Shown here: one piece after another, positions 1-12,190 of the stretch
Layout: each line of letters begins with the position of its first letter
Position numbering within the stretch: the stretch's first letter is position 1
Assembly (NCBI GenBank): GCA_014904985.1
Contig: MU128947.1
Location: forward strand, 245,269 to 309,268
DNA from: Hydnum rufescens UP504
Lineage: Eukaryota > Basidiomycota > Agaricomycetes > Cantharellales > Hydnaceae
Direction: 5' to 3'
Length of the DNA stretch: 64,000 nt
Made by a program: the position numbers and the translations under genes
Notes under the pieces: generated by a model
Told to the model about the DNA's origin: nothing
Seen by the model: the letters and a program-made list of their open reading frames with translations, nothing else
Database searches by the model: none

Positions 1-268
1 GCGATTTACTCAGTCACAAAAGTCAGAGCAGTCCGAAAACAGTCCTTTGACCTTTGCAGACCCGGTCTCCACAACACTAGGGCTCGGAAAAAAGTAGCTG
101 AGATGCATGACTACAGTCGAAGTAGGGCAGTTAGCGTTGCCCAAACTCGGCTCGATTCCGCTTGTACGCTGCCTGCAGATTAGTACTGAAATCATTACGA
201 ACTGTGACTAACTCAAATTTAGTTTCTTCTGGAACGTATGAACAGGCATCGATGTATCTTTCAAGTTG

Positions 269-900
269 ATTTAGGCAGCGAGCTCTAGGTGAACCGGTAT
301 CCCAATTCCGGTATTTTGAGGTCGATTTTGTCCGAAAACATGGGAGTAAAATTTCAGGATTTGGCAAAAAAAAACGGCCTAAACGATGGATGCAGTTCCG
401 GGATTGGTTCCCATGTGATGGAGGAACCTAGATGTTGAATTCCGGTTGGCTGCGAGCAAGGGGGCATAGGTTAGGTATAGTGGTGGCTGTGGAATGTCGG
501 AGGAACCTCCGGGTTCAATTGTCGCAGGTTGCTGGTTTTGGGCTATTTGTTTTGGGTTAGGGAAACCACCCTTGTTTGGTTAGATCTGAATGGGATATTG
601 CGATCAATGAGGAAAAGGGGTGAAAATCTACATGGTAAGCAGCCGGAGGAAGGGGATGAAACTGAGGGAGAGGAGAGCTGAGGCTTTCCGGGCAACTTTC
701 AAGGGTCTGGAGCAGTTCTGGGGGGTTGGCGGGCGCCTGGGAGCGCCCGGAAGCAATTTCGGGGGATTGGGAGCTCTTTTGGTGGGACCTAGGGGCTAAA
801 TTCACGTATTTTGGGAGCAAATTTGAACTAAAAATTCCGGTGTTCTTGAGGGAGATCCCTGATGGGCCGGATACTGGTTCACCTAGAGCTCGCAGGGGTC
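269..900. repeat. MITE-like unit with terminal inverted repeats
   Basis: About 25 bp at 269-293 (core GAGCTCTAGGTGAACC followed by GGTATCC) recur in inverted orientation at 874-900 with one or two mismatches. The roughly 600 bp between them hold no convincing reading frame. This is the layout of a small non-autonomous DNA element. I could not see a clear target-site duplication, so the identification is tentative. Confidence 0.4.
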
Positions 901-2639
901 CTATTTAGGCCGCGGCATCATCACTTCCGGAACCATCGGGATAGCCGAACATATCGAGTTTCATGAAATATTGCAATGTGAACGCGCTTTCATTGGCCCA
1001 CTTAAAGTACGAACATACCTTGATTGGAACTCAATATTCGGAGATGGTGGGAGGAAAAAACTAGGGAGAAGATACTGAAAGATACCTTGTCACTCGAGAA
1101 GTGCGAAAATGTGATCGATTGGCGGTTTGTTGACGATGGCTGTGCACGGCTCGGGCTTTATTTCCTTGCCGATAGAGACGGGTACTGTCAGTATTGGCAG
1201 GGTTTCGAAAGCGCGCTCTGTTGATCTGCCTTGACATATGGGTGCAATTCGGTTCCGTGTTGTATTTTTTGAAGATGCGATCGGTCCTGACCGGCATTCC
1301 CTGTAGTGGGACTCGTGGCGCCATTGGCGCTCATCCGTTTTCAATCCTGCTGTGCCGCCGCAGCACCATGAGGATGCTATGAGTATATAATACGAGGGAA
1401 AATTCATCCACCAGATTGGGCAGCTTTGTCCGGCGGTTTCTCGTAGTTTCTGGGTGCAAAGCACAGGGAAGAAAGGAACCATCTTGAGAAAGGAAGCACA
1501 ATTGAAACTCCCATAAATAGGTTTTACTCCATGCGGTATGTTATGGGTCTCCCTTTCAACACCAAACATTCTAGCGGGGGAGCGTGGTTCATCACTCTCA
1601 ATTGTTTAGGTTGTACCTTCGGTCACCTCCAGTGGGTCCGGCTGTGGTAACGAGAACTGTTCCATTGTATTCTCGAACTTCCGATGGAACATGCGATCTT
1701 TTGGCAATGAGACAACCCTTCACCGCTTCGGAAGTTGTATGTTGGTGGGTGGGAACATTACCAGAGGGTTGTTGTATCGACTGATCTGTGTTTCCGGAAA
1801 TCAGACTTCGTCGTTGGTTTTCAGAAGGACTGCGTCCGTGGTGTTATCTATTACACTTGTTTGTGTAGAGATTCGATTATGTGGTTTTACGGGGGCGAGG
1901 AATGTGGATGCGTCCACCCTTCTCCGAGCTGATAAAGCCACGGTTCCTGAAGGCTCTGAGGGGTCGCGAGTAGTATTCACAAAGAACAAGCACCGCAAGA
2001 CCCCGATTCTGCGAGAAGGTGAGTGGCTTGTCCATGGGAATGTGGATGGTCGATTAATCTCCCCCGAGGCACCACGTACTCAGCCGAAATGACACTAGCG
2101 CTCATGCAAAATTCGGCGCTTCTTTTGGGCACCACTTTCCCAATCGTCGTTGGTTCTGAGGCTTATCCAATGGAAATACCAGTCCACAGCGTAAGCATCC
2201 TCGATGTCAACTATGTTGGGAGCCAGACCCTGAAGTTTTGCAAGAACGCCATACTCGCCTCGACTTTGGTGAAGCCTCTTGAGTACAGGGAAAGAGAGAC
2301 CATTATCATGAACGCAATTGAAGAGCCCGTGTTGTATGATCCCCTCAATAGTCGCCTCCTCTGGTCATGACCAGGGATATCTTCATCAACGGGTTGCATC
2401 TTTTGATCCCTCGCTCCAGAAAATGCCGGGAACCAAGGAGCGTAAGCATGCCGGGACGAGTGCGTGAGCTTAGGTGAGCACAAGGTCAACAAATCGTTTA
2501 GAAAAAACGAGATCCATCAGGGTTATCACCTTGTGGCTATGCGAGAAACTGCAGCCATTATGCACTTGGCTATTGGCGGTGGGATAAGTACAAGTAAACC
2601 CAATGGCATTTTCAGTACAACTTTATCTTCCTCTATAGC
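901..2639. other. No recognisable gene; short open stretches only
   Basis: Several open frames of 60-130 codons occur on both strands (for example 2023-2370 on the plus strand). None shows a domain, signal peptide or consistent exon chain that I recognise. The 2023-2370 frame has protein-like composition and could be an exon of a decayed gene. I see no repeat structure here. Confidence 0.3.
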
Positions 2640-4260
2640 ATGGGTTGTTCACCTTCGCGTCTTGGGCTGTCTCCTCGCCAAGTAGAGGGGAATGGCAAAA
2701 TGCGTTTGGATTCTGCCAATCGTTCTCGGACACCACCGATTAACTCGGGGAGTAGTCATCCCCAGAACGCACCGAATCCCTCTATCCATGATTCAGATTA
2801 TGCGAAGATAGGTCAACGGTACCACACTTCATCCCGGTATCCCGCTCCATCTCTCCTCATTGAGAGCATTCAATCTGCCCCGCCTGTGATCCAAATGAAC
2901 TTCGAGGACGTTTCTTCGCACCCTGGAGGTTTGGAGCGCCCATGGCATCCAGGATTGGATCCAGATCTAATCGTAGGTTAGCTTCACTCTGACCACTGTC
3001 GGTATCTAAGTGCAATATCTCGAAATAGGCTGTTTCCCCTCGGACAGATTTGAATGATGGCGCACCACATCACCCAGCGCATCGCTCTCATAGTCTACCA
3101 AGCAGCTCAATCAATTTTTCTTCACTCTCCGTGCAATCGAATTTGTTCACTCACTCATGGCATCGCCCTTCTTCCATGGCCCTTATCGATCTAGCCTCGT
3201 ACATCCATGCGAGTGCTAACGCTCATGTCATTCTCTTGAAGTGGTGCAAGGATTTAAAAGGAGTCCCCACGATTTCTTACTCCTGAACGTCGAATTCCAG
3301 GGCCCCGATAGGAAGACCTTGTGGCTTCGTCTTGACAGGCGATCTCATCGAGAGGCAACCACCTCGCAATTAATTTCTTCGACTTCTGCATCAGCACACT
3401 GTGCACCCTCAATTACTAATATGATCCGTATATAGATAGGCTACCTCAGCTGATCAAGGGCTCGCGATACTTGCAGGGGACTGTGTGCGAGATTGAAGAC
3501 CCGCTGTTAGACAGCACGCGACACCGCATTGAAGTTCAAACCACATTCACAACCCCACCACCTTTGGAGACGCTACGTGATCTGCTACTCATCCTGATGG
3601 AAGAGTCTCCTAATTACAAACTACTGCCTGTGCGTATCAGCCTTCGCATTTGAGCGCGATCTACTGATGCGGCTGCTGGCTCCAGGAGAACTGCTTCTTT
3701 TCTGTTCTGTGATCTATGAGAATCTGGTTTCCCTTGGTGGAGGAACGAACATCAGCATGCCGAGGAGATTTTCCATGTCCCTTGCCCCTATGGTTCGAGC
3801 GAAGATCAAGAACCGCAGACAAACGTATGTTTTCATCCCTCCGGCCCTCTCTCGAGTATCCCCTCTAAGTCGCCCATGTTCCTTTGTAGCATGCCGTCCT
3901 AGCCCGAAGACTTTCCTCGTGTGTCTTGTGATTAAGATAGTATGCTCCCCCCCCCCTTTCTCCGGGAACCACGGTCGAAGTTCATCGATACATTTCCTAG
4001 CCCCAAATTCTTTACCTCCAAACGGGTCCAGGCTCTCTCTGCCGTTTGCGGGGCCTTAGGCTCGCTGGCCGAGCCTCACAGCATGTAAACACCGTCTCTG
4101 AAGACCTCACCCGAGTTATAGGGGCTACAATCCCTTAGAATGAGAAATGTATTGTTGTCATAATTTCGATTTTAACCGCCCTTCTGCAGGGATACCCAAG
4201 TCCGCGTGGATGGGAAAGAATTAATCTCTGATTTCCCTGAGGTGAATAGAATGCATCTTT
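2640..4260 (+). pseudogene. Probable decayed gene of unknown function with N-terminal MGCSPS
   Basis: The frame opening at 2640 begins MGCSPS, a consensus for N-myristoylation plus palmitoylation. A low-complexity Ser/Pro-rich stretch follows. Further exon-like frames appear at 3050-3280, 3260-3420 (containing HDFLLLNVEFQGP and LWLRLDRR), 3471-3633 (ending ESPNYKLLP), 3667-3830 (LLLFCSVIYENL, then a GGT and SLAPMVRAKI) and about 4190-4240. The order of these motifs resembles a basidiomycete family of uncharacterised proteins known to me only by pattern. Between the 3050 and 3260 frames the reading phase changes by one base near 3275 without usable splice sites, so I call it a pseudogene. A missed intron or sequencing error is possible. 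I assign no function. Confidence 0.4.
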
Positions 4261-4954
4261 CATCGTGTTGCTTTCCGAGGCGTGTTGTTCTGCATATTGT
4301 TGCCGTTGTGGTTCTTACGTTAATCGGAAAAGACCACGAATTGACTTGGGGTGTACACTACGAGAAGTGGTCGGAGTTTTTTCCATTCCCCAATAAGGTC
4401 TGGATGGATAGTGGCCAGTTGGCTAGGGGGATCATTGTGCTACAGAAAGTGATAATGTGCATACCAGTGTGGAACAGAAAATACTTAAACATATATCTGT
4501 AAGATGAGACCGTCGGGAGGGACGGGTCCCTAATATATTGTGGCGAATGGGCGGAAATACTTGTCAAGGTATAATGTATGGTTCTAATGCAACAGACGCC
4601 TGAGGGAGATGGCCATGTAGGTGCCAGCAGTATTTTTGGATCATATGTGATCTATCTGTGCCCAGATTGCAGAAGGTGCACGCTCCTTTTTCGGTAGGCT
4701 GAACACAGCCACTCTATTAAAATCATCCTTGCTCGCATTCAAAGTCAGCTTGCACAATGCATTATTTCACCCCACCTCAATAATACAAGATTATAATTAT
4801 CACCTTCTTCTACAAAACGTTACAAACAGATCATCTTTTCCGGTTGTACCTAAACTGAGATTTTCGGAGCGGTAACACAAATCCAGCCTAGATTTAAGAA
4901 ATCTGTTCGTAACGTTTTGCAGAATAATTGTCAAAATCTCGCAGCAGGCCCCAT
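4261..4954. other. Intergenic, nothing recognised
   Basis: AT-rich sequence with no supported coding frame. A short frame at 4206-4502 overlaps its start but lacks recognisable motifs. Confidence 0.3.
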
Positions 4955-7900
4955 TTACTCAAAGACATGCCGAGGGGACCGCAACTCCAATGGGATTAAA
5001 GTGGTTCGGTGCCCCGCTGTATGCGTTTCGTACGAGCTCTCGCCCGATCCCGGCCGGGGAGGATTGGAGTCGTGTCGTCTGAGGAATCTGGACGTCCTGG
5101 ACGGTACGTGAAGCACGTCCTTAGGACACCGGGTTAGAGTGAATTTGTGCTTCTACTTGGACGACTAGGGCAGGCTCTAGTACCAGCTGTCTGGGATTGA
5201 TCTCGGCCAAATTTTTCAATCTTAATTCCCCTGGCGGTCTAGGGATCATGGGCGATACTGGTCCTATCCTTTAAACTTGAACTGATGCACAGATCTGCTC
5301 TTCCGGTACGTCAGATTTGTGCAGTACCCTTGAAGTCCTCTTTGCAAGACTCAGCGTACCGCTGAATCACTCGTTGAATGGAGATTTTTATGGCGGGTTT
5401 TCCCCTCCCTGGATCCTCTGTGGAAGAGAACACAGGATCTCGGCATGTAGGACATGTGGGGACGGAGGAGAGCACCATCGGATTGTGAGAGGCGAATCCG
5501 CCGTACGAGAGTTTACGTAACGAGGTGAAGAAGATCATGGACGCAGAAGGACCATCCCACAATATTTCTTATTCTGGTGGTTGTAGTGTTTGTTGCCTTG
5601 GGGTAACTTTAATATTCAGTCAATTCGTCACCCTTGGCCGCATTTACCTGATAGTTCTCCGTATATACGAGAGGATGGGCGCATCATTTTGCATCCATCC
5701 CACCTTATATCTCAGGGCAGCATCAAGGGTGAAGTGCCTTTGGTTCTAGTGTTTCCAGCACCAGGTCCCTTGTATGCACCAGCACGTGATCGTGAATGTA
5801 AAGAAAAGCTCAGGCTGGAGCGGCACTCACTGGTTACGAACAATTCTGATTAGCCTAATCGTGTCTGCCTCCATACAAAGGAGCGTAGGTGGAATAGTAG
5901 ACCCGGCCTTTACTTTAGTTGCCTAAAAGCTATATCTCGGATTCCTTGCCGAGACATTTACGCGAAATTTGACGGTTACAGATATATACAGGTGTTTTGG
6001 AATCAAAACTTTCTCGTGCCGCCTCCAGATCTGAGTCGGGACGTCCAGCGACGGACACCACAAAACAGACCCTTCGGCGGATAACTTAATCATATTGGGG
6101 CGGATAAGCGCCGCCTTGGGCGCTCGCCGCCCCTACAGATTTTGTTCGATTCGCCGAAGCGAATGTTGACGCTGTCTGGCGGATGGCAGAATGTCAACAT
6201 AGCATCTCTCATCCTCATATCTAGCCGTGTGAATGACTCACGGCCACCTTCCACCTTGCCATCATCTTCTCCATCTGGGGATACTCGCATGGATGACAAG
6301 TCCTACCAACCAAGACCAAGGTCAGTAACATCTCCCTCGCCTTCTTTCCATCCTCTCACTTGTTCAAGTCCGACGGTAGAAATAATAGATCCACCGCCAG
6401 ATCCTCCCGTGTCCGCGAACTCCACGCTCGCTCCGAGGTCCCCAGCTGGCGAGTTCCTGCGTTGTTGTCGTGCAAACTCAATGGTTTCCAACTAACGGGT
6501 GGTCATTGTATGCTATCAGCACCCTTCACCGCATCCCATACACATCCGTTACTCACATCTGTTGATGTTTGGGGTGCGTAGAAAATGGCGCGGAGACCTC
6601 GCCTGGAGTTTAGACCGTGCATCAGGGTATTTGACCATACCTATATGAGAGCGGGATACGCGACGCGGCGTAGGTTAGCCAGGCGAGACCCACAGGCATG
6701 ATCGAGATCTGCGTGCCTTGCCAACGATTATGGCCATTACAATCGACACATGGAATCTTTGCTGTGCCGATTTCGGATTATAAATCGATGTTTGGGATCG
6801 CATGGACGGAGCTCAGATCAGAGCGGTACTTACCAAAAAGAGATAACTGATCAAGTCAGTCGTGGTCACCAACATCAGCGGTACATGAATCCGTGTCTAC
6901 AAATGTCAATGATCCACACGCCATGAGCCACAATTGCATTCGCTAGGCTCCTTGCGAACCGGGCTCACGGAAATCAGCTGGAAGTCTACCAGCAATTCTT
7001 TCTGTATCCGGGATCTCCAAACGGGGTTATTGCGAATGAAAAAGATCATAGAGACCAGGACACAAGCTGAACACAATGTGGCTCCTATCGTGCACAGCAG
7101 TGTACCTGCCATCATCATGCCACTTCCTACCCTGAGATCCACACTGTACAGAGCGGAAAGTCAGCTTATCATGCCATATTCCGTAATAGAATACTAGGCA
7201 GGATGAGGGAACGCACCGTGATTTCGCTGTCGTGATCCCAACGGTCCATATGATGGAGCCCACTTTACTCGAGGCACGTGTCAGTCAATTATACTTCAAT
7301 TATGCGGACACGCATGATGTGATTCTTACCTATTTGGGTAAGCGCCAGTGATGCGATAACCAAGGGAATCTTCCATGAACCCGTCAGACGTAGGATCCTA
7401 TAAGAAATTCACATGGAATCTCCGTGGGGACGAACTTGAACTGGAAAGAAGAGGGCATACTGGAAGGCGTAGAAACCTGGACCAGTAAGATACATTGTGG
7501 GATACTGGATTAATTATAGGCACTCTGAGGTGGAAGAGAGCGATCGCGACGAACCGTACACGGCAGCAGATATTGGCGCATTCCATGACCGTATAGTGGC
7601 GTAAAGCCTCAGAAATGTTTGCGGATCTATATGGGGGGTAAATGTATGATGTATAGAATATGGAGTGGGCACGTACGAAGGAATTCAGCCACGGTATTCA
7701 AAGCGAGGCATGCCATCGTCGCTAGCCAGGACGCAGAATAAGGGCCGTAGAACCTCAAAATACGGCGAAGGAAACACAAATGCGTACCAGTGTGGAGAAA
7801 ATCGAAAATCGAAAATGAATAAACAATTACGCGTAAAAAGACTGGATCGGTGTCTGCAAGGACACTGGAGTAAATCCCTAGTTGCATGAAGTATGCGGTA

Positions 7901-8045
7901 TTTAGGGCTATATTTAATGCGTTCGCAACAAGCAACGCGACAACACTGTAGGAAAACCGCAATGAGGGTAGTGCGGGGGGAGGAATTAAAGCACTAGTAC
8001 TGACAAGCCGCCCATATTGATGTAGAATAGGTGGTGATCTTCTAG
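4955..8045. repeat. Segmental duplication, copy I
   Basis: This block is collinear with 8776-12190. Landmarks repeat in order: ACATGCCGAGG near 4963 and 8789, the CTGAGGAATCTG stretch near 5080 and 8910, the ACAAAACAGACCCTTCGGCGG stretch near 6060 and 10265, and the minus-strand membrane-protein exons at 6300-7960 and 10520-12168. The copies differ by many substitutions and small indels. Outside the minus-strand gene (5000-6290) I see no supported coding region. Confidence 0.85.
6303..7962 (-). CDS. DUF6534-like seven-helix membrane protein, copy I (5' exon unresolved)
   Basis: A multi-exon minus-strand gene. In order: ALLVANALNIALNTAYF and QLGIYSSVLADTD, followed by LRVIVYSFSIFDFLHT (7700-7925); an exon with LRTSANISEALRHYTVME near 7560-7650; ILRLTGSWKIPLVIASLAL near 7340-7400; GSIIWTVGITTAKS near 7222-7262; a helix with GATLCSACVLVSMIFFI near 7040-7120; and a Gly/Ser-rich tail GGSGGGSIIST near 6380-6410. 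Alternating hydrophobic helices, the FDxxHT motif after helix 2 and the cytoplasmic tail match basidiomycete DUF6534 proteins (about 300-350 residues, function unknown, probably plasma membrane). An acceptor (CCTACAG) just upstream of the first listed frame shows that a 5' exon is missing from my model. Exon ends are read from GT..AG sites; most junction phases agree with copy II. Confidence 0.6.
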
Positions 8046-8775
8046 ATCTTGCGGGGTTTGCCGAAAGTGTTGAGCAACTCTTTCTGTGAAGCAGCGCTTA
8101 CTGGTCTTCGATGTTGTGCTGTCGAAAATGAAATGCTGCCGCCCAACCCATGCACAGGCACAGAAGTTCTGCGTGTGAGCGCTGGCCGCGGCGGCACCAA
8201 ACCTCCACGTATTCCCTTCTTCGCCTCATATTGAGTATTCTTCAAAATATCTCCTGTTTTCTTGACTATCTGTGGGTTCGTATCGAATTGCCAAGCGTCT
8301 GGGTCTTATGTTCAGTCTTTCCGTATACTCAGGAATTTTGACTTCGAAATCCTATTCAGACAGCGCAAGTTCTGGGGGGACAACTTGTCTACAGTATTTT
8401 ATGTGTATATCTACTATTCTGATTTTCATTGGGGTGTGAGCTCCCTGCTGCCTACATATCGGTGATACTCACTTCCTGACGTGTTTCAAGTAATATTGCC
8501 TCGATTGGCAGGCAGATACACTGTCTCCTTGCCCAAGGTTTCCTCAAGGGTCACTCCCGAGCGACTCTTTCCGTGGATCAGCATCGATTCTTCAAGCTTG
8601 TGTGCCTGAGAATGGGGTTACTGCCCCAAGATCTACCGCCCTTCAGGGATTCTGATGTTGCCGTGAATGCCTCGCTCGTTCCAACACGAACCCAAGCTGA
8701 GTCCGGCACAGGAACGGAAGCTCCTGACCTGCAGGGGTGTAGTTGTCGTCCTATGGTGAATAGACGTCGATTTCC
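8046..8775. other. Spacer between the two duplicated units
   Basis: About 730 bp, with overlapping short open frames on both strands at 8042-8245. No motif or domain seen. It is not part of the collinear duplicated block. Confidence 0.3.
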
Positions 8776-9719
8776 TTTACTCAGAGGCATGCCGAGGAGA
8801 CTGCCACTCCAATCAAATTGAAGTGGTTCGATGCCCCATTGTATGCGTCTCCCCAGCTTCGAACTCCCACCCGATGCCGGCTAGGGTTGGAGCAGTGTCC
8901 TTATCGTCTGAGGAATCTGAACGTCCTGGACTGCACATCAAGCACGTCCTTGGGACACGGGGTTAGCGCGAATCCGTACTTCTACTTGGACAACTTTGGG
9001 AGACTCCGCCGGCCACCTGGGATCGATCTCGGCCAAATTTCTCAATCCTAATTCTCCCGGTGGCCTAGGCATCCATGAGCGATGCTGGCCCTATCACTCA
9101 AACTTGCCTCATATCATCTCTCTGGCCCTCTTAATTCCTTTCAGAATTTATGCACAGATCTGTTCTTCCGGTATGTCAGATTTCTGCCTCTGTACCCTTG
9201 GACTCCTCTGACTTAACATACGGCTGAATCACTCATTGAATGGAGATTCTATAGCCGATTTTCTCATCCCTGACCCTCTGGAAGATAACGCAGGATCCCA
9301 CCATGCTGGGTATGTAGGCACAGAGGAAGGTGCTATCGGATTGTGAGAGGCGAATCCGCCGCACAAGAGTTTACGCAATGGGGTGAAGAAGATCGTGGGC
9401 GGAGAAGGTCTGGCGCCACTATAGTGCAATCTCTCATTTCAGCGGCCACAGTATTTGCTGCATTGACCTAACTCTAATTCGTTACCCTGGGCTGTATTTA
9501 CCTGATAGTTCTCCCTATGTATGAAAGGATAGGTGAACCGTTTTGGTGCCCCTACTATCCATCCCACCTTATGTATCGAGGCAGCATCAAGGTCAAGGTG
9601 CCCTTAGTTCTAGTGTTTCCGTTACCGGGTCTCTTGTATGCTTCAGAACGCGAGGGAAAAGCTCTTGCTAGACTCAGTGGCTACGAACAATCCCGGTTGG
9701 CCTATTTGTACCTGCCTCC

Positions 9720-10350
9720 ATGCAAAGGAGTGTAGACCCGGCCTTCGCCTTCCTACAAATGCTATATCTCGGCCGAGACAATTATGCGAAATTTGGATGG
9801 TTACAGGTATATATACAGGTCCAACCTCCCAAATCTTCTCCTGCCCCCTCCAGATCTGAGTCGCGCTGTCCAGCGACAGACGCCACAAAACAGACCCTTC
9901 GGCGGATAACTAATCATGCTGGCGCGGATGAGCGCCGCCTGCGGCGGGCCCGCCTCTTTTGGCGTGATCTTGTTCCGCCTAAGCCCACGTATGTGGTGTC
10001 TGGTGGATGGCAGAATGTCAACATCACATTCCTGATTTCCTATCTCACGCTGGGGCAGTACTCAGCGGTTGCAAACAATTCCGATTGGCCTAATTGTAGG
10101 TGGAATAGTAGACCCAGCCTTTGTTTTCCTAGTTTCCTAAATCCTATACCTCAGATTCCTTGCCGAGACATTTACGCGAGGGGGTTACAGATATATACAG
10201 GTTTTGGTTCCAACCTCCCCCAACCTTCTCGTGCCCCCTCCAGATCTGAGTCGCGACGGATGCCACAAAACAGACCCTTCGGCGGATGACTTGATCATAT
10301 CGGGACGGATAAGCGCCGCCTTTGGCGCTCACCGCCCCTACCGATTTTGG
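9720..10350. repeat. Local duplication inside copy II
   Basis: Two related stretches, about 9720-9935 and about 10080-10350, share TAGACCC.GCCTT, a ..CCTCCAGATCTGAGTCGCG stretch and AAACAGACCCTTCGGCGGAT in the same order. In copy I the corresponding stretch (about 5880-6110) occurs once. Confidence 0.7.
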
Positions 10351-10524
10351 ATTCGCTGAAGCGAATGTTTACGCTGGTTCGCGGATGGCAGAATGTCAAC
10401 ATGGCGTTTCTCACCCTCATATCCAGCTGTGTGAATGACTCACGGTGATTTTCCATGTCACCAACATCTTTTCCACCCCCGGATAATCGCACCGACGATA
10501 GGTCCTACCAACCAACGTTAGTAA

Positions 10525-12168
10525 CATCCCCGGGCTTCTCTCCACCCTCTCACTTGTTCGAGTCCGGTAGAAATAATAGATCCACCGCCAGATCCTCCCA
10601 TCTCCGTAAGTTCCATGCTCAATGTGTGGACCCCAACTGGCGAATTCCTATGTCGCCGTGGTGGTGCAAACTCGATAGTTTCCAACTAATGTGTGGTCAT
10701 TATATGGCCATCAGCACACCCCACTACATCCCATACACATTCATTACTCACATCCGTCGCTGTTTGAGGAGCATGGAAAGTTGCGCGGAGACCTCGCCTG
10801 GAGTTTAGACCGTGCATCAGCATGTTTGACCATACCTATATGAGAGCAGATTAAGTGTCACTGCAGGTTAGCCGGGTGAGATTCACTGGCATGATCGAGA
10901 TCTACGTACCTTGCTAACAATTATGGCCATTATGATCGACACATGGAACCTTGGCTGTGCCGGTTTCGGATTATAGATCCATATTTGAGATCGCATGGAG
11001 AGCCCAGAGTGGTACTTACAAAAAAGAGATAACTGATCAAGTCAGTCGTGGTCACCAAAATAAGCGGCACATGCAGGCGTATCTACGAATGTTAACGATC
11101 CATGTATCAGCAGCCACAATGGCAATCACTTGCTCCTGGTGAAGCAGGCTTACGGAGATCAGCTGGAAGTCGATCAGCAATTCTTTCTGCATCCGGGATC
11201 TCCAAAGAGGATTGTTACGAATGAAAAAGATCATGGAGACCAGGACACATGCTGAACACAATGCAGCTCCCATTGTAGAGAGCAGTGTACCCGCCGTCGT
11301 CATGCCACTTCCTAGCCCCAGATCCACGCTGTACAAAGCAGGAAGTCAACTTATAATGGCATATTCCCTAATAGAATACTACGCGCGATGAGGGCACGCA
11401 CGGTGATTTCACTGTCACGGTTCCAACGGTCCACATGATGGAGCCCGCTTCACTCAGGCTAGTCAATTATGCGGATATGCAATGCAAAGCACGACGTGAT
11501 TCGTACCTATTTGGGTAAGCACCAGCGATATAATGACCAAGGGAATCCTCCATGAACCCGTCAGACGTAGAATCCTATAAGAAATTTGCATGGATTGTCC
11601 ATGAACGAACTCGACCCAGAACGAGGAGGACATACTGGAAGGCGTAGAAACCTGGAGTAGTAAGATACATTGGGAGATAATGGATTATGGAGCACTCTGG
11701 GACCAGAGAGAGCGATCGCGACGAACCGTACACGGCGGCAGATATTGGCGCGTTCCATGACCGTATAGTGGCGTAAAGCCGCAGAAATGTTTGCGGATCT
11801 ATATGGGGGGTAAATGTATGATGTATAAAATATGGAGTGGGTACGTACGAAGGAATTCGACCACGGTATTCCAACCGAGGCATCCCATCATCACTAGCCA
11901 GGACGGGAATAAGGACCCTCAAAATACGGTGAAGGAAACACAAATGCATACCAGTGTGGAAAACATCGAAGATAGAGAATGAATAAACAATTACGCGTAA
12001 AAAAGTGGGATCGGTGCCTGCAAGGACACCAAAGTAAATTCCTAGTTGTAGGAGGTACGCACAATTTAGCGCTATGTTTAGTGCGTTCGCAACAAGCAAC
12101 GCGATGGGACTGTGGGAAAATGGTAATGAGGATAGTACGGGGGAGGAATTAAAGCACTCACAAGCCAC
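10525..12168 (-). CDS. DUF6534-like seven-helix membrane protein, copy II
   Basis: Paralogue of the gene at 6303-7962 with the same exon order. An acceptor (CCCACAG) precedes ALLVANALNIALNCAYLLQ, then LRVIVYSFSIFDVFHT. A 60-bp intron gives VMMGCLGWNTVVEFLRT. Next come SANISAALRHYTVMERAN, then FYAFQILRLTGSWRIPLVII, then GSIMWTVGTVTVKSPVD, then GAALCSACVLVSMIFFI (about 11205-11330). TTDLISYLFF near 11020-11050, FHVSIIMAIIVSK near 10910-10950 and the tail GGSGGGSIIST near 10570-10600 complete the fold. The chain of seven hydrophobic segments followed by a Ser/Gly-rich tail fits DUF6534. Function is unknown; a plasma-membrane receptor-like role is inference only. The long single frame at 11575-12168 reads through introns and is not itself the protein. 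Confidence 0.65.
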
Positions 12169-12190
12169 CCATACGTACTTGATGTAGTAG

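Larger units (their letters stand above)
8776..12190. repeat. Segmental duplication, copy II
   Basis: The second copy of the 4955-8045 block in the same orientation, so the arrangement is a direct tandem duplication separated by about 730 bp. It is longer than copy I because part of it (about 9720-9935 and 10080-10350) is itself repeated. Confidence 0.85.

Noticed and set aside
1090..1569. 159-codon minus-strand frame
   Set aside because: No domain, unusual composition, and overlapping frames on the other strand; treated as incidental.
11575..12168. Single 197-residue protein
   Set aside because: It reads through several GT..AG introns of the DUF6534-like gene; the spliced version matches copy I better.
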